Source: 43-108 sp001915545
Lineage (GTDB): Bacteria; Bacteroidota; Bacteroidia; Bacteroidales; Bacteroidaceae
Assembly: GCA_902491215.1 (NCBI GenBank)
Contig: CABUGV010000003.1
Coordinates: 75,519-139,518 of the forward strand
DNA length: 64,000 nt
Direction of reading: 5' to 3'
The translations under genes and the position numbers were made by a program. Positions within the stretch are counted from its first letter, which is position 1, and each line of letters opens with the position of its first letter. Of this stretch, positions 1 to 8,639 are shown piece after piece. A model generated the notes under the pieces. The model was not told the origin of the DNA. It worked only from the letters and a program-made list of their open reading frames with translations, and ran no database searches.

Positions 1-454
1 CTTCATTCAGACTTTCAATATGTTGAATATTTACAGCAGATATAACATTGATGCCGGCCTCCAGAAGATCCATCACGTCTTGCCATCGTTTTTCATTTCG
101 ACAACCATCAACATTTGTATGTGCAAGTTCATCAACTATTACCAGTTCTGGATGCAACTGAAGAATTGCATCCAGATCCATTTCTTCGAGCTCTTTCCCT
201 TTGTAAAATATCTTCTTACGAGGAATAACAGGTAGTCCTTTAAGCTGTGCTTCTGTACCGGCACGTCCATGTGTCTCAACGTAACCAATCTGTACGTCAA
301 TTCCGTTGTCCAACATTTCATGTGCTTCCTGCAGCATTTTGTATGTTTTACCAACACCGGCAATCATTCCTATATAGACTTTAAAAACACCTCTTTGTGA
401 ACTTTTTATCAGATTCAAGAAATGACGTATATTTTCTTCTTTATCAGCCATCAT
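1..454 (-). CDS. kdpD: KdpD osmosensitive K+ sensor kinase, N-terminal part (cut by window edge)
   Basis: The reading frame has no stop before base 1, so only the first ~151 codons are present. It encodes the KdpD cytoplasmic N-terminal (USP/KdpD) domain, which in the family senses K+ limitation and signals to KdpE. Visible are a P-loop, GMIAGVGKT, about 30 residues in, the YVETHGRAGT segment, and a Walker-B-like IVDELAHTN. The start is one of two adjacent ATG codons (454 or 451). It is the last visible gene of the minus-strand kdp operon, 127 bp after the porin-like gene. The histidine-kinase half and any kdpE lie outside the window. Confidence 0.9.
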   Translation of the reverse strand, partial: MMADKEENIRHFLNLIKSSQRGVFKVYIGMIAGVGKTYKMLQEAHEMLDNGIDVQIGYVETHGRAGTEAQLKGLPVIPRKKIFYKGKELEEMDLDAILQLHPELVIVDELAHTNVDGCRNEKRWQDVMDLLEAGINVISAVNIQHIESLNE

Positions 455-581
455 TCTACATAAATTTATTATTATGTATCAAGTGTGTAAATTTAAAATG
501 ATTTTACAGCTTTGTATTAATAGTAAGCCTGAAAATTCTAATTGGATAAAGCTGTCCACCAAAACTTTAAGTCTTAGACTA

Positions 582-1301
582 TTAAAATCCTAAGTTAAAT
601 CCTGCTACAAGATATGTACGATCACTCACAGGTGCTATTACAGCTTGTATAAATACAGGAATAGAGAATTTATCTGTAACTTTTAGGTCCTTATTGCATT
701 TTAAAGAAATGTCTGTAAATGCTGCCTTATTATGGTAATATCCTTTCCATGGTGTAAAACCTATTGCTGGAGTAAGAGTTATATCTGCAGGTAGTGAGAT
801 TAAATATGACGCATTAATATAGGTAGAAGCTTGGAGTTTTCCTTCTTCATTTTTGTCCGCTCCTGCAAACATTGTGCTCCATAAAAGAGCCAAAGGAAAA
901 GATTCACCAAAGCAATATGCCAGAGTGCCTTCAAAAAAATGAGAATCCTTATAGTGTCCGTATGGTTTATTTACTCCAGACCACCAATAATCAGATACAG
1001 TAATTGAGAAATTATTTAATGAATAACTCAAATTTATATCAAACTCTTTAGCGGGAGATTCAACGTTCCATCTGCTTAATGTTTGACTGCCCCATACATT
1101 AAGAGCAATGCCCGCATAGCTTAAAGTTAAAGATGGCTGTACAGAGAAACCTGAGTTCTGGTCAGCACCGCGCCATATATAATCAGAGACAAAATTCACA
1201 TTACCGCTAACGGTGAATTTATTTTGAGCATGAGTTTTAATTGGAAATATCATTGCGACAACCATTACGACCGCAAATGTTTTTATAATTATCTTTTTCA
1301 T
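582..1301 (-). CDS. Porin-like outer-membrane protein (TorF-type) inside the kdp operon
   Basis: This 239-aa protein has a signal peptide (MKKII... to THAQ, about 26 residues) followed by alternating beta-strand-like segments. The mature start, VSGNVNFVSDYIWRGADQN, resembles the TorF/TIGR02001 family of putative porins (SDYxxRG motif), and the chain ends in an aromatic residue (NLGF) typical of outer-membrane barrels. It lies between kdpC and kdpD on the same strand, with 158 bp separating it from kdpC. Co-transcription with the Kdp pump and a role in K+ passage across the outer membrane are inferences from position only. Confidence 0.7.
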   Translation of the reverse strand: MKKIIIKTFAVVMVVAMIFPIKTHAQNKFTVSGNVNFVSDYIWRGADQNSGFSVQPSLTLSYAGIALNVWGSQTLSRWNVESPAKEFDINLSYSLNNFSITVSDYWWSGVNKPYGHYKDSHFFEGTLAYCFGESFPLALLWSTMFAGADKNEEGKLQASTYINASYLISLPADITLTPAIGFTPWKGYYHNKAAFTDISLKCNKDLKVTDKFSIPVFIQAVIAPVSDRTYLVAGFNLGF

Positions 1302-1459
1302 GATTATGATAATGTATAACGATATTGATTAATATTTATAATATGAAAACTTTTTGTTGTAGTAGCCAATCTTTCTCCTGTTTTCTGTATCTGCAAATAA
1401 TTGGCTGGTACAGAATCCAGGAGAAAAGACTGTTGATAGTATATTACCAGAAGCTTAAA

Positions 1460-2044
1460 TTAATCTATCGTAGGATTAGCTTCTTCCATTGCAACATTTA
1501 GTTTTAGAACATTGATTTTTGCAGGACCGAAAATGCCTAGCAATGGTTTTTCTACCATCTTGTCTACTATAGCTTTAACATCAGATTCATTCATACCTCT
1601 TGCTTTTGCAACACGTTTTATCTGCACATAAGCACATTCTGGTGTTATGTCTGGATCAAGACCTGAAGCACTTGCTGTTACCATTTCTGAAGGAACATCC
1701 TTACGTTTCAAGTATGGATGGTGTGCCAAGAATGTATCAATTCTAGCCTCTACCTCTGCAAGATATTCCTCATTAGTGACACTCTTATTGCTGCCTGCAG
1801 AACTTGTACCGTCATATCCGTCTCCGGCACACGAAGGTCGACCCCAGAAGAAAACATCTTTTGTAAAAACTTGTCCTACGTTTGCAGCACCAACCACTTT
1901 GCCGTTAAGTTTTACAGTTTCTGCATTACCTCCTTCGCCTGGAGCTGCAAATTGTGCGAAAACCCATAATACCAATATATAGCACACCGAAAAGAATATA
2001 CAGAATACCAATGTGATTCGGATTGATTTTACTAAATTTTTCAT
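1460..2044 (-). CDS. kdpC: K+-transporting ATPase subunit C
   Basis: KdpC stabilises the KdpFABC high-affinity K+ pump in the inner membrane. The 194-aa product has one N-terminal transmembrane helix (about residues 10-32) and a periplasmic domain. Family motifs are FFWGRPS, the GSNKS serine-rich segment, and SASGLDPDI followed by AKARGM. Length is normal for KdpC. It begins 18 bp after kdpB ends, consistent with one transcript. Confidence 0.96.
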   Translation of the reverse strand: MKNLVKSIRITLVFCIFFSVCYILVLWVFAQFAAPGEGGNAETVKLNGKVVGAANVGQVFTKDVFFWGRPSCAGDGYDGTSSAGSNKSVTNEEYLAEVEARIDTFLAHHPYLKRKDVPSEMVTASASGLDPDITPECAYVQIKRVAKARGMNESDVKAIVDKMVEKPLLGIFGPAKINVLKLNVAMEEANPTID

Positions 2045-2062
2045 AATTGTCTTTTGTTTTTA

Positions 2063-4099
2063 TTAGAAGAATAATCCTATGAATAAATCTATAAGTTTGA
2101 TACCTATGAAAGGAGCAATAATGCCGCCAACTCCGTATATGAGAAGGTTTCGGCGAAGTAATGCACTAGCTCCGATTGGTTTGTATTCAACACCTTTAAG
2201 AGCTAATGGTATCAGGATTGGTATGATTATTGCATTGAATATGATGGCGGAGAGAATAGCACTTTCAGGACTATGCAGGCCCATGATGTTAAGTGCTCCC
2301 AGCTGAGGCACGGAAACCATAAACAATGCAGGGATTATTGCAAAGTACTTGGCAACATCGTTTGCAATCGAGAATGTAGTAAGAGTGCCGCGTGTCATCA
2401 GCAACTGCTTTCCGATTTCTACTATCTCGATAAGCTTTGTCGGGTCGTTGTCAAGGTCTACCATGTTGCCGGCTTCTTTTGCCGCTTGGGTTCCGCTATT
2501 CATTGCTACGCCTACATTTGCCTGTGCAAGGGCAGGGGCATCGTTTGTGCCGTCGCCCATCATAGCTACCAGTTTGCCGGCTGCCTGTTCCTTTTTGATG
2601 TAATTCATTTTATCTTCAGGTTTGGCTTCTGCTATAAAATCATCTACACCTGCTTTTTCAGCAATATATTTTGCTGTCAGTGGATTATCACCTGTAACCA
2701 TCACGGTTTTTACTCCCATCTTACGTAAGCGCTCAAAACGTTCTTCTATGCCTGGTTTGATGATATCTTGCAACTCTATAACACCTGCTATCTCCTTATT
2801 GATGCATACGACCAATGGAGTACCGCCATTGCTTGTAATCCTCTTGATAATATCTTCCGTTTCTTTAGGAAATTTATTGCCGGCTGCATTAACTATGTTA
2901 CGAATTGCATCAAATGCTCCCTTTCGGATTTGTGTACCATCTTTTAAGTTTATTCCAGAACATTTTGTTTCTGCCGTAAATTTGATCATGTGTGCACCTT
3001 CTGTATTCAGATCGCGCATACGGAGGCCTTGTTCGCGTCCTAACTCAATTATAGATTTTCCTTCAGGCGTGTCATCTGATGCAGAAGACAGCATGCATGC
3101 TTCTATAAAGCTTTGTTTATCATGACCTGCGGCAGGGTAAAAGTCCGTAGCTTTACGATTGCCGATTGTTATTGTTCCTGTTTTGTCAAGAAGGAGCGTG
3201 TCTATATCACCGGCAGTCTCAACAGCTTTTCCCGATTTAGTAATTACGTTTGCACGCAATGCGCGGTCCATGCCGGCTATACCAATTGCAGAAAGCAATC
3301 CGCCAATAGTTGTAGGTATCAAACAAACGAAAAGTGAAATAAACGCTGCAATGGTAATGACTGTATTGGAATAGTCTGCCATCGGTTTAAGAGTGATACA
3401 AACTACGAGGAATACTAATGTAAATACGGCTAAAAGAATAGTAAGCGCAATCTCATTTGGCGTTTTCTGTCGACTTGCTCCCTCTACCAATGCAATCATT
3501 TTATCCAGGAAACTTTCACCTGGTTGAGTAGTTACAACAGCCTTTATGTGGTCTGAAAGAACCTTCGTTCCACCTGTCACAGAACTCTTGTCGCCTCCAG
3601 CCTCACGAATAACTGGAGCTGATTCACCTGTTATGGCGCTTTCATCTATGGAAGCAAGACCTTCTATTATTTCGCCATCAGCAGGAATAATATCACCTGC
3701 TTCACATTCAAATATATCACCTTTTTTAAGTCGTGAACTGCTCACTGTTTTTGTCTCTCCATTTACAATAAGTTTTGCAGGAGTTTCTTCGCGAGTCTTG
3801 CGCAAGCTGTCTGCCTGAGCTTTGCCTCGAGCTTCAGCAATTGCTTCAGCAAAATTTGCGAACAACAATGTCAGGAAAAGTATTATAAATACCCACAAGT
3901 TGTAAATAAACGAGCCTTGCGAAGTACTGAATGCAGAATATACTGTAACGAACAACATTATCAGAGTTGAAACTTCAACTGTGAACATTATTGGGTTTTT
4001 AATCATTATTTTCGGATTCAGCTTTACAAATGACTGTTTCAAGCTTTCTATAACCTGATCCTTTTGAAATAGCGATGTATTTTGATTCTTTGAATTCAT
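2063..4099 (-). CDS. kdpB: K+-transporting P-type ATPase subunit B
   Basis: KdpB is the ATP-hydrolysing catalytic subunit of KdpFABC. The 678-aa protein shows the actuator TGES motif, the phosphorylated aspartate in DKTGTIT (Asp305) and the hinge motif MMGDGTNDAPALAQA. Hydrophobic segments sit where the P-type ATPase transmembrane helices are expected. Length and motifs are complete. It lies 91 bp after kdpA and 18 bp before kdpC. Confidence 0.98.
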   Translation of the reverse strand: MNSKNQNTSLFQKDQVIESLKQSFVKLNPKIMIKNPIMFTVEVSTLIMLFVTVYSAFSTSQGSFIYNLWVFIILFLTLLFANFAEAIAEARGKAQADSLRKTREETPAKLIVNGETKTVSSSRLKKGDIFECEAGDIIPADGEIIEGLASIDESAITGESAPVIREAGGDKSSVTGGTKVLSDHIKAVVTTQPGESFLDKMIALVEGASRQKTPNEIALTILLAVFTLVFLVVCITLKPMADYSNTVITIAAFISLFVCLIPTTIGGLLSAIGIAGMDRALRANVITKSGKAVETAGDIDTLLLDKTGTITIGNRKATDFYPAAGHDKQSFIEACMLSSASDDTPEGKSIIELGREQGLRMRDLNTEGAHMIKFTAETKCSGINLKDGTQIRKGAFDAIRNIVNAAGNKFPKETEDIIKRITSNGGTPLVVCINKEIAGVIELQDIIKPGIEERFERLRKMGVKTVMVTGDNPLTAKYIAEKAGVDDFIAEAKPEDKMNYIKKEQAAGKLVAMMGDGTNDAPALAQANVGVAMNSGTQAAKEAGNMVDLDNDPTKLIEIVEIGKQLLMTRGTLTTFSIANDVAKYFAIIPALFMVSVPQLGALNIMGLHSPESAILSAIIFNAIIIPILIPLALKGVEYKPIGASALLRRNLLIYGVGGIIAPFIGIKLIDLFIGLFF

Positions 4100-4190
4100 A
4101 TCTTAAATTTTTTATAGGGTAGGTAAGGATACCATCTTTTGACCAAGTGTGGTTATCCGACTTGCCAACTTAAACTTTGATATATTGGAT

Positions 4191-5897
4191 TTACAATGAA
4201 AAGTGTTCTGCAATTGTGCTTAAAGCCTGTGCAGGGAAGAATGACAATGCTGCAACAATGAATATAACTGCAAATGTCATAACACCGAATGTTACGGTAT
4301 CTGTTTTGAGAGTCCCTGCGCTTTCCGGTATATATTTCTTTTGTGCCAAAAGGCCGGCTATTGCAACTTGTCCTATGATAGGTATGAATCTGCTTAATAT
4401 TAATACAATACCGCATGAAATATTCCAGAACCACGTATTATCACCTAGTCCTTCAAAACCTGAACCGTTATTGGCTGCACAAGATGTAAATTCATAAAGC
4501 ATTTCTCCAAGTCCGTGGAACCCAGGGTTGTTCAGCCAACCGCCTTCGCTTTCAACAAATGCCGGAGCATGTACAAACAAATATGTTGCAAGAGCAGTAC
4601 CCACAAGTATCACAAATGGGTGGAGAAGAGCCACTATTGAAGCTATTTTCATTTCCTTAGCTTCAACCTTGTGGCACATAAATTCCGGAGTACGTCCTAC
4701 CATCAATCCGCTGATGAAAACTGCTATGATAATGAATGTAAAGTAGTTCATCCAACCAACTCCAACACCACCAAACCATGTGTTGATTTGCATATTGAGC
4801 ATTTCAACCATACCAGAAAGCGGCATCGTAGAATCGTGCATACCGTTTACAGAACCGTTTGATGTAACAGTTGTGACAACACTCCAAAAGCCTGTTGCAC
4901 CAGCGCCAAGACGAACTTCTTTACCCTCCATAGCTCCATTATCCTGAGCTATACCCATTTCTTCAATTCTTGGATTGCCTCCCATTTCCTGAGATACATT
5001 GATGCATACACCTATAAGAAATGCCGCAAGCATTACACCATATATGCTATAACCTAATTTTTTACGATCCACATAGAAACCGAAAGCAAGCACCATAGCC
5101 ATTGGGATTATTAGAATCGAGCAACATTCTGCCATGTTAGATAAATAAGTTGGATTTTCCAGTGGATGTGAAGAGTTCACGCCGTAATATCCGCCACCAT
5201 TGGTTCCTAATTGTTTGATGGGGACAACAGTCGCTGCTGGTCCTTGTGATATGCACTGAGTGCCACCTTCAAGAGTTGTTATTTCCATTTTTCCATCAAA
5301 TCCCATTGGAATTCCTTGTGTAATAAGTATAAAGCCGACTGCTAGCGATAATGGAAGAAGTATACGTGTGCAGCTTAGTACAAGATACTTCCAAAAGTTG
5401 CCTATAGTTTTGGTGGTTTTTTCGCCAAGAGCTTTCATGATGCCTGCCATAGCTGCCATACCTGTAGCAGCTGTGATAAATTGGAACAGCATGATAACAA
5501 ACAGTTGTGTGAAATATGTAAGATTGGTTTCACCGCTATAGTGTTGCTCATTACAGTTCACCATAAAGGAAATGCAAGTATTGAAAGCCTGATGTGCCGT
5601 TTGACCTATGTTGCCATCTGGATTGAGAGGCAGGTAACCCTGCATGACGAGTAGAATTATACCCCATACGAACCAAAATGCATTTACAACAAGCAAGGCT
5701 TTCAAAAATTGTTTCCAATTCATCTCTTCTTCCGGATTGATTCCAGATAACCGAAAGATTAAATTTTCTACCGGCTTCATGAAATCACTCCAAACCTTTT
5801 TACCTTTATAAACATTTGCAATATATTTTCCTAGTGGATAACTTAATACCACCATTAGAACAATTTGTGCTATGACACCTGATATTTCTGTATTCAT
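4191..5897 (-). CDS. kdpA: K+-transporting ATPase subunit A (channel-like K+ translocating subunit)
   Basis: KdpA is the K+-binding, channel-derived subunit of KdpFABC in the inner membrane. The 568-aa protein is strongly hydrophobic, with about ten predicted helices. It carries selectivity-filter-like segments, notably QLGTNGGGYYGVNSSHPLEN and the later AANNGSGFEGLGDN. Length is normal. It begins 51 bp after kdpF and leads the large genes of the operon. Confidence 0.97.
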   Translation of the reverse strand: MNTEISGVIAQIVLMVVLSYPLGKYIANVYKGKKVWSDFMKPVENLIFRLSGINPEEEMNWKQFLKALLVVNAFWFVWGIILLVMQGYLPLNPDGNIGQTAHQAFNTCISFMVNCNEQHYSGETNLTYFTQLFVIMLFQFITAATGMAAMAGIMKALGEKTTKTIGNFWKYLVLSCTRILLPLSLAVGFILITQGIPMGFDGKMEITTLEGGTQCISQGPAATVVPIKQLGTNGGGYYGVNSSHPLENPTYLSNMAECCSILIIPMAMVLAFGFYVDRKKLGYSIYGVMLAAFLIGVCINVSQEMGGNPRIEEMGIAQDNGAMEGKEVRLGAGATGFWSVVTTVTSNGSVNGMHDSTMPLSGMVEMLNMQINTWFGGVGVGWMNYFTFIIIAVFISGLMVGRTPEFMCHKVEAKEMKIASIVALLHPFVILVGTALATYLFVHAPAFVESEGGWLNNPGFHGLGEMLYEFTSCAANNGSGFEGLGDNTWFWNISCGIVLILSRFIPIIGQVAIAGLLAQKKYIPESAGTLKTDTVTFGVMTFAVIFIVAALSFFPAQALSTIAEHFSL

Positions 5898-5948
5898 ACT
5901 TTGATTATTTTTTTGTCGACAGACTTGATACGTCGTCTATCTTGTAAA

Positions 5949-6029
5949 TTAGAACTTTTCTGGTTTAATCAAGACGTACATTAAATAGCCAAACATGATT
6001 AGGCCTGTAATAAATAATACTGTGTACAT
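5949..6029 (-). CDS. kdpF: KdpF small membrane subunit (26 aa)
   Basis: This 26-codon gene translates to a single hydrophobic helix ending in KPEKF, with the pattern TGLIMFGYLMYVLIKPEKF. KdpF proteins are short single-helix peptides ending in a charged, aromatic-containing tail and stabilise the Kdp complex. It sits directly before kdpA on the same strand, the standard kdpF position. A strong purine-rich ribosome-binding sequence precedes the ATG. Confidence 0.88.
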   Translation of the reverse strand: MYTVLFITGLIMFGYLMYVLIKPEKF

Positions 6030-6037
6030 AAGTTTTT

Positions 6038-6044
6038 CCTCCTT
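6038..6044 (-). promoter_or_regulatory. Shine-Dalgarno-like site of kdpF
   Basis: The minus strand reads AAGGAGG here, 8 nt from the kdpF ATG at 6029. Such a strong Shine-Dalgarno match is unusual for Bacteroidetes genes and supports translation of this 26-codon gene. Confidence 0.65.
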
Positions 6045-6051
6045 TTCATTT

Positions 6052-6150
6052 TTAAATGTTTTCAAACCAATCAATACATTTCTCAAACAACCAAAAGCAG
6101 CTTATGCCCATTAGCACGCAGACTGCAAAACCAATTGTAAATAGTTCCAT
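6052..6150 (-). CDS. Small membrane protein ORF leading the kdp operon (32 aa)
   Basis: This ORF runs from ATG at 6150 to TAA at 6052 and stops 22 bp before the kdpF start. The product has an acidic first residue, one hydrophobic helix (FTIGFAVCVLMGISCFWLF) and an amphipathic tail, KCIDWFENI. I do not recognise it. Its size, topology, same-strand position and tight spacing to kdpF suggest a second small Kdp-associated membrane peptide, which is an inference. No clear Shine-Dalgarno sequence precedes it. Chance cannot be excluded at this length. Confidence 0.5.
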   Translation of the reverse strand: MELFTIGFAVCVLMGISCFWLFEKCIDWFENI

Positions 6151-6476
6151 AATGTTTTATGTTTATGATTCATTTTTACTTATACAATTGATGTGCCAAA
6201 GAAGGAATGAAATGTGTAATTAATTGTATGCTAGTGCTTTAATTTTATATCACTCACTCTGAAATCGATTTGAATTTTCTCAATTTGATAAATTGATATT
6301 ATTATTGTGATATGGTATATTAGAGAATATCCAAACAGATACCGTTTTCAAAGTATGTTTGATCTGTAAAATAAATGCCTATAGTTTTTTAGTTTTCTAA
6401 AAGCATTACAAAAGAAGTACTAAAAATTATAGAGAGTAGAGTAGTAGCTATTTCAGAATTTATAAACTTAAACTAA
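6151..6476. other. Kdp upstream region, no gene seen
   Basis: This 326-bp AT-rich stretch lies upstream of the kdp operon. I found no ORF and no TAnnTTTG box oriented toward kdp. A K+-responsive promoter and KdpE site should lie here but are not recognisable by eye. Confidence 0.4.
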
Positions 6477-6641
6477 GATGGGTGCTTTCTACAAATAGCG
6501 CGTAAGATATATTATTCTGGATGCAATTATCTTGACTATCTTTGTGAACAACTTGGTATAGAACAAGGTACGCATCATCGTGCCGGTGATGATGCGGAGA
6601 TGTGTGCACGGTTGTATCTTAAAGAGTTGGAAGCATATTAA
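6477..6641 (+). pseudogene. C-terminal remnant of a DnaQ-like 3'-5' exonuclease
   Basis: After an in-frame TAA the frame stays open for 54 codons with no start codon near its beginning. It encodes YLDYLCEQLGIEQGTHHRAG followed by DDAEMCARLYLKELEAY. The HHRAGDDAExxA pattern is the C-terminal ExoIII-type motif of DnaQ-family exonucleases (catalytic His and Asp). The N-terminal catalytic motifs are absent, so this looks like the surviving end of a deleted gene. It lies just left of the decayed IS element. Confidence 0.6.
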
Positions 6642-6680
6642 TGTCTATACTTTGATTTTTTTGATTATAGTTATTGAGAC

Positions 6681-7422
6681 TGTTTCAAAAAGTGTGTCTG
6701 AAAAGTAGCAAAAAAGGGCAGACCATTGCGTGTCAGCCCTGGAGTTTGTAATTTAGGAGTGACCAAAAAAACTAAATATACAAACTATGCACTTGACGAA
6801 AGTACAAATTTCTGAGCTCATGCGCAAACATGCAGAGAAAGAAACTGGTCTGCATGGACCTGATGGAAATCATGCTTGAAAGCATGATTATGGCAGAACG
6901 TAGCGAGTTTCTTCATGAAAATCCTCAAAACAAAGGCAACGTCTATCATTTTGGTCATGCCTATTGTCAAGGCAGGAATTTGGAATTCCGTATTCCACGC
7001 GACCGCTATGGCAACTTCCATTCGCGGATACTTGCTATTCTTCGCAATCAGGAAGATGAATGTGACTGTTTGGTAGGTGTGCTGACGCTCATGGACAGTA
7101 TCGCCATGGAACATAAGGCTTTTGACCGGCTGCTGCCAAAAATAACCTGTGACAAGACTCTGTTTCCTGACTGATGGAATGTTTTTTTAGCAGAAAAGCC
7201 TGCCCGAAAGCAAAAAAGGAGTTGCCACCACGACGACTTCTGGATAGTTCTTGCTATCAGTATAGGCGTAGCCTTGTTGCTGACGGGGAGACTCAGCAGA
7301 GCCTGTTTCCTCGTCCGGCTACAACACAAAATTAGATCTTTTGATATGAAATACCAAATTGTCTATTAAATTTGCAACATCACTCCTAAGGCAAACTTGC
7401 CTCAGACACACTATATGAAACA
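6681..7422 (+). mobile_element. Decayed IS256-family insertion sequence with preserved terminal inverted repeats
   Basis: The left end (6681-6701, TGTTTCAAAAAGTGTGTCTG plus A) matches the reverse complement of 7402-7422 at 19 of 21 positions. A second, subterminal inverted pair (AGTTTG...TTAGGAGTGA at 6743-6762 versus 7380-7397) confirms both ends. The matches may extend about 5 bp further out (6676 and 7427). No convincing target duplication is visible. The interior is only ~740 bp, far less than the ~1.3 kb of an intact element, and holds a broken N-terminal transposase fragment. It is an internal-deletion derivative, unable to move by itself. Confidence 0.75.
6787..7174 (+). pseudogene. 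IS256-family transposase, N-terminal fragment with frameshift
   Basis: From ATG 6787 the frame reads MHLTKVQISELMRKHAEKET and then shifts near 6855. The other frame continues with DLMEIMLESMIMAERSEFL and LEFRIPRDRYGNFHSRILAI. This is the N-terminal region of IS256/Mutator-type transposases (alpha-helical start, ExRNG-like region, PRDRxGxF). The chain ends after about 130 residues, before the catalytic DDE domain. An extra G near 6855 explains the frame change. It lies inside the inverted-repeat-bounded element. Confidence 0.75.
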
Positions 7423-7461
7423 CTATCTTTTTAATTATAAGATAAACTGTATATATTACCT

Positions 7462-8025
7462 ATGCAAGATATTACTAAAACATTTACGATACAATGGGTG
7501 GGGCCTTTTAAAAGTTTGCAGAAGATGAAAGACTATTTGAAAGACGAAACCACTTGCCAAAATTCATTATTCAATTTTTATTACTTTTCTGGCAATAAAA
7601 AAGGAAAAGGATATTCTACATCAAGAGTCTATTCCTTTTTTGGTATACATAAAAAGGCAGATGGAATAGAACAACGTCTGAATAATTGGCATTCACATTA
7701 TAAAGATTTTCATGAGAATGATAATATGCGGATCTGGATTGGGGCCTTTGGTAATGTCAGTGATCAGAATGAAGAGAATATTGAAGATGCAGAAACTCTT
7801 TTTATAAGTACGTATGGGAATAATTATTTAACTGAAAATGAAAAGAAAGTAAAGGCAAATATACAAAAGTCAATTTGTATAATCAATCTTTTTTATAAAA
7901 CTACAGAAGAACCATGGCTAAGAAAACCTGCTGATATAGTTTTCATGGATGATGTTCTCATACATGAAACGGAATATAAAATTAAACGTACTCTTGTTGC
8001 GAAATTGAAATCAATTAAATGGTAA
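7462..8025 (+). CDS. Uncharacterised protein, divergent GIY-YIG-like nuclease candidate
   Basis: The 187-aa protein is not a clear match to a named family that I can state. Its order of residues resembles a GIY-YIG nuclease: a FNFYYFSG strand in place of GIY, YSFFGIH in place of YIG, then EQRLNNWHSH (Arg and His), then a glutamate in DAETLFIS followed by GNNYLTEN (Asn). This would be consistent with a metal-dependent endonuclease, but the fold assignment is by eye. It is the first of four same-strand genes in an AT-rich island just right of the decayed IS, and it ends 8 bp before the next start. Confidence 0.45.
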   Translation: MQDITKTFTIQWVGPFKSLQKMKDYLKDETTCQNSLFNFYYFSGNKKGKGYSTSRVYSFFGIHKKADGIEQRLNNWHSHYKDFHENDNMRIWIGAFGNVSDQNEENIEDAETLFISTYGNNYLTENEKKVKANIQKSICIINLFYKTTEEPWLRKPADIVFMDDVLIHETEYKIKRTLVAKLKSIKW

Positions 8026-8033
8026 GATAGAAT

Positions 8034-8639
8034 ATGAATAAAATGAATGAATCTTTAAATAAAAGCAAATTAGGAGAAATTGGTGAGATTCTGGTTCAAG
8101 CTAAGTTAATGCAATTGGGATTGAATGTCATAAATGCCAATACTATTATGGCAAATTATGAATCTGTTGATTTGATTTGTACTAAACCAGGAAGTAAGAA
8201 GAATGTTTATGTACAAGTAAAGACACATAAAGGAAAAATTTTCCCGATTGGAATGACATTGGCAAAATGTACAAGAGATTACTTGGAAGGTAAGATTAAA
8301 GGTCCATGGGTTTTTGTTCATGCCACTGGAGAAGGTGAATATATGGATTTCCATTATTATATTCTGACAAAAGAAGAGATGATTGCTCTGTCATCAGAGA
8401 GTAACTTTTGGTACATGAATAAATGGAAGCCAACATATAGGCAAAAGCCTGTAAATCCTAATAATTTGTGCGGTATAGAACTGAGATGGCTAGAAGGAGA
8501 TGGTGAAAATGATGATTATAAACATGAGGCCTTTATTAATCCAATAAAGTTAAATTCTGAAAATATGTGGAAAAAATATTGGATGAATTTGAAAAAGCAG
8601 ATGGAATTAATGTTATCCTTACAGCCTTTAAAGGTGTAG
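8034..8639 (+). CDS. PD-(D/E)XK-like nuclease-fold protein
   Basis: This 201-aa protein begins with KLGEIGEILVQAKLMQLGLN (helix with conserved Glu). It continues with ESVDLICTK and, after a short turn, YVQVKTHKGK. The E...VD...QVK arrangement is the core of PD-(D/E)XK phosphodiesterase folds such as restriction or Holliday-junction nucleases. The rest (WVFVHATGEGEYMDFHYYIL) looks like later strands of the same core. The last 73 nt overlap the next gene, suggesting translational coupling. The substrate is unknown. Confidence 0.55.
   Translation: MNKMNESLNKSKLGEIGEILVQAKLMQLGLNVINANTIMANYESVDLICTKPGSKKNVYVQVKTHKGKIFPIGMTLAKCTRDYLEGKIKGPWVFVHATGEGEYMDFHYYILTKEEMIALSSESNFWYMNKWKPTYRQKPVNPNNLCGIELRWLEGDGENDDYKHEAFINPIKLNSENMWKKYWMNLKKQMELMLSLQPLKV

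Noticed and set aside
7048..7329. A 93-codon minus-strand ORF inside the IS relic
   Set aside because: It overlaps the transposase fragment in antisense and has no motif.
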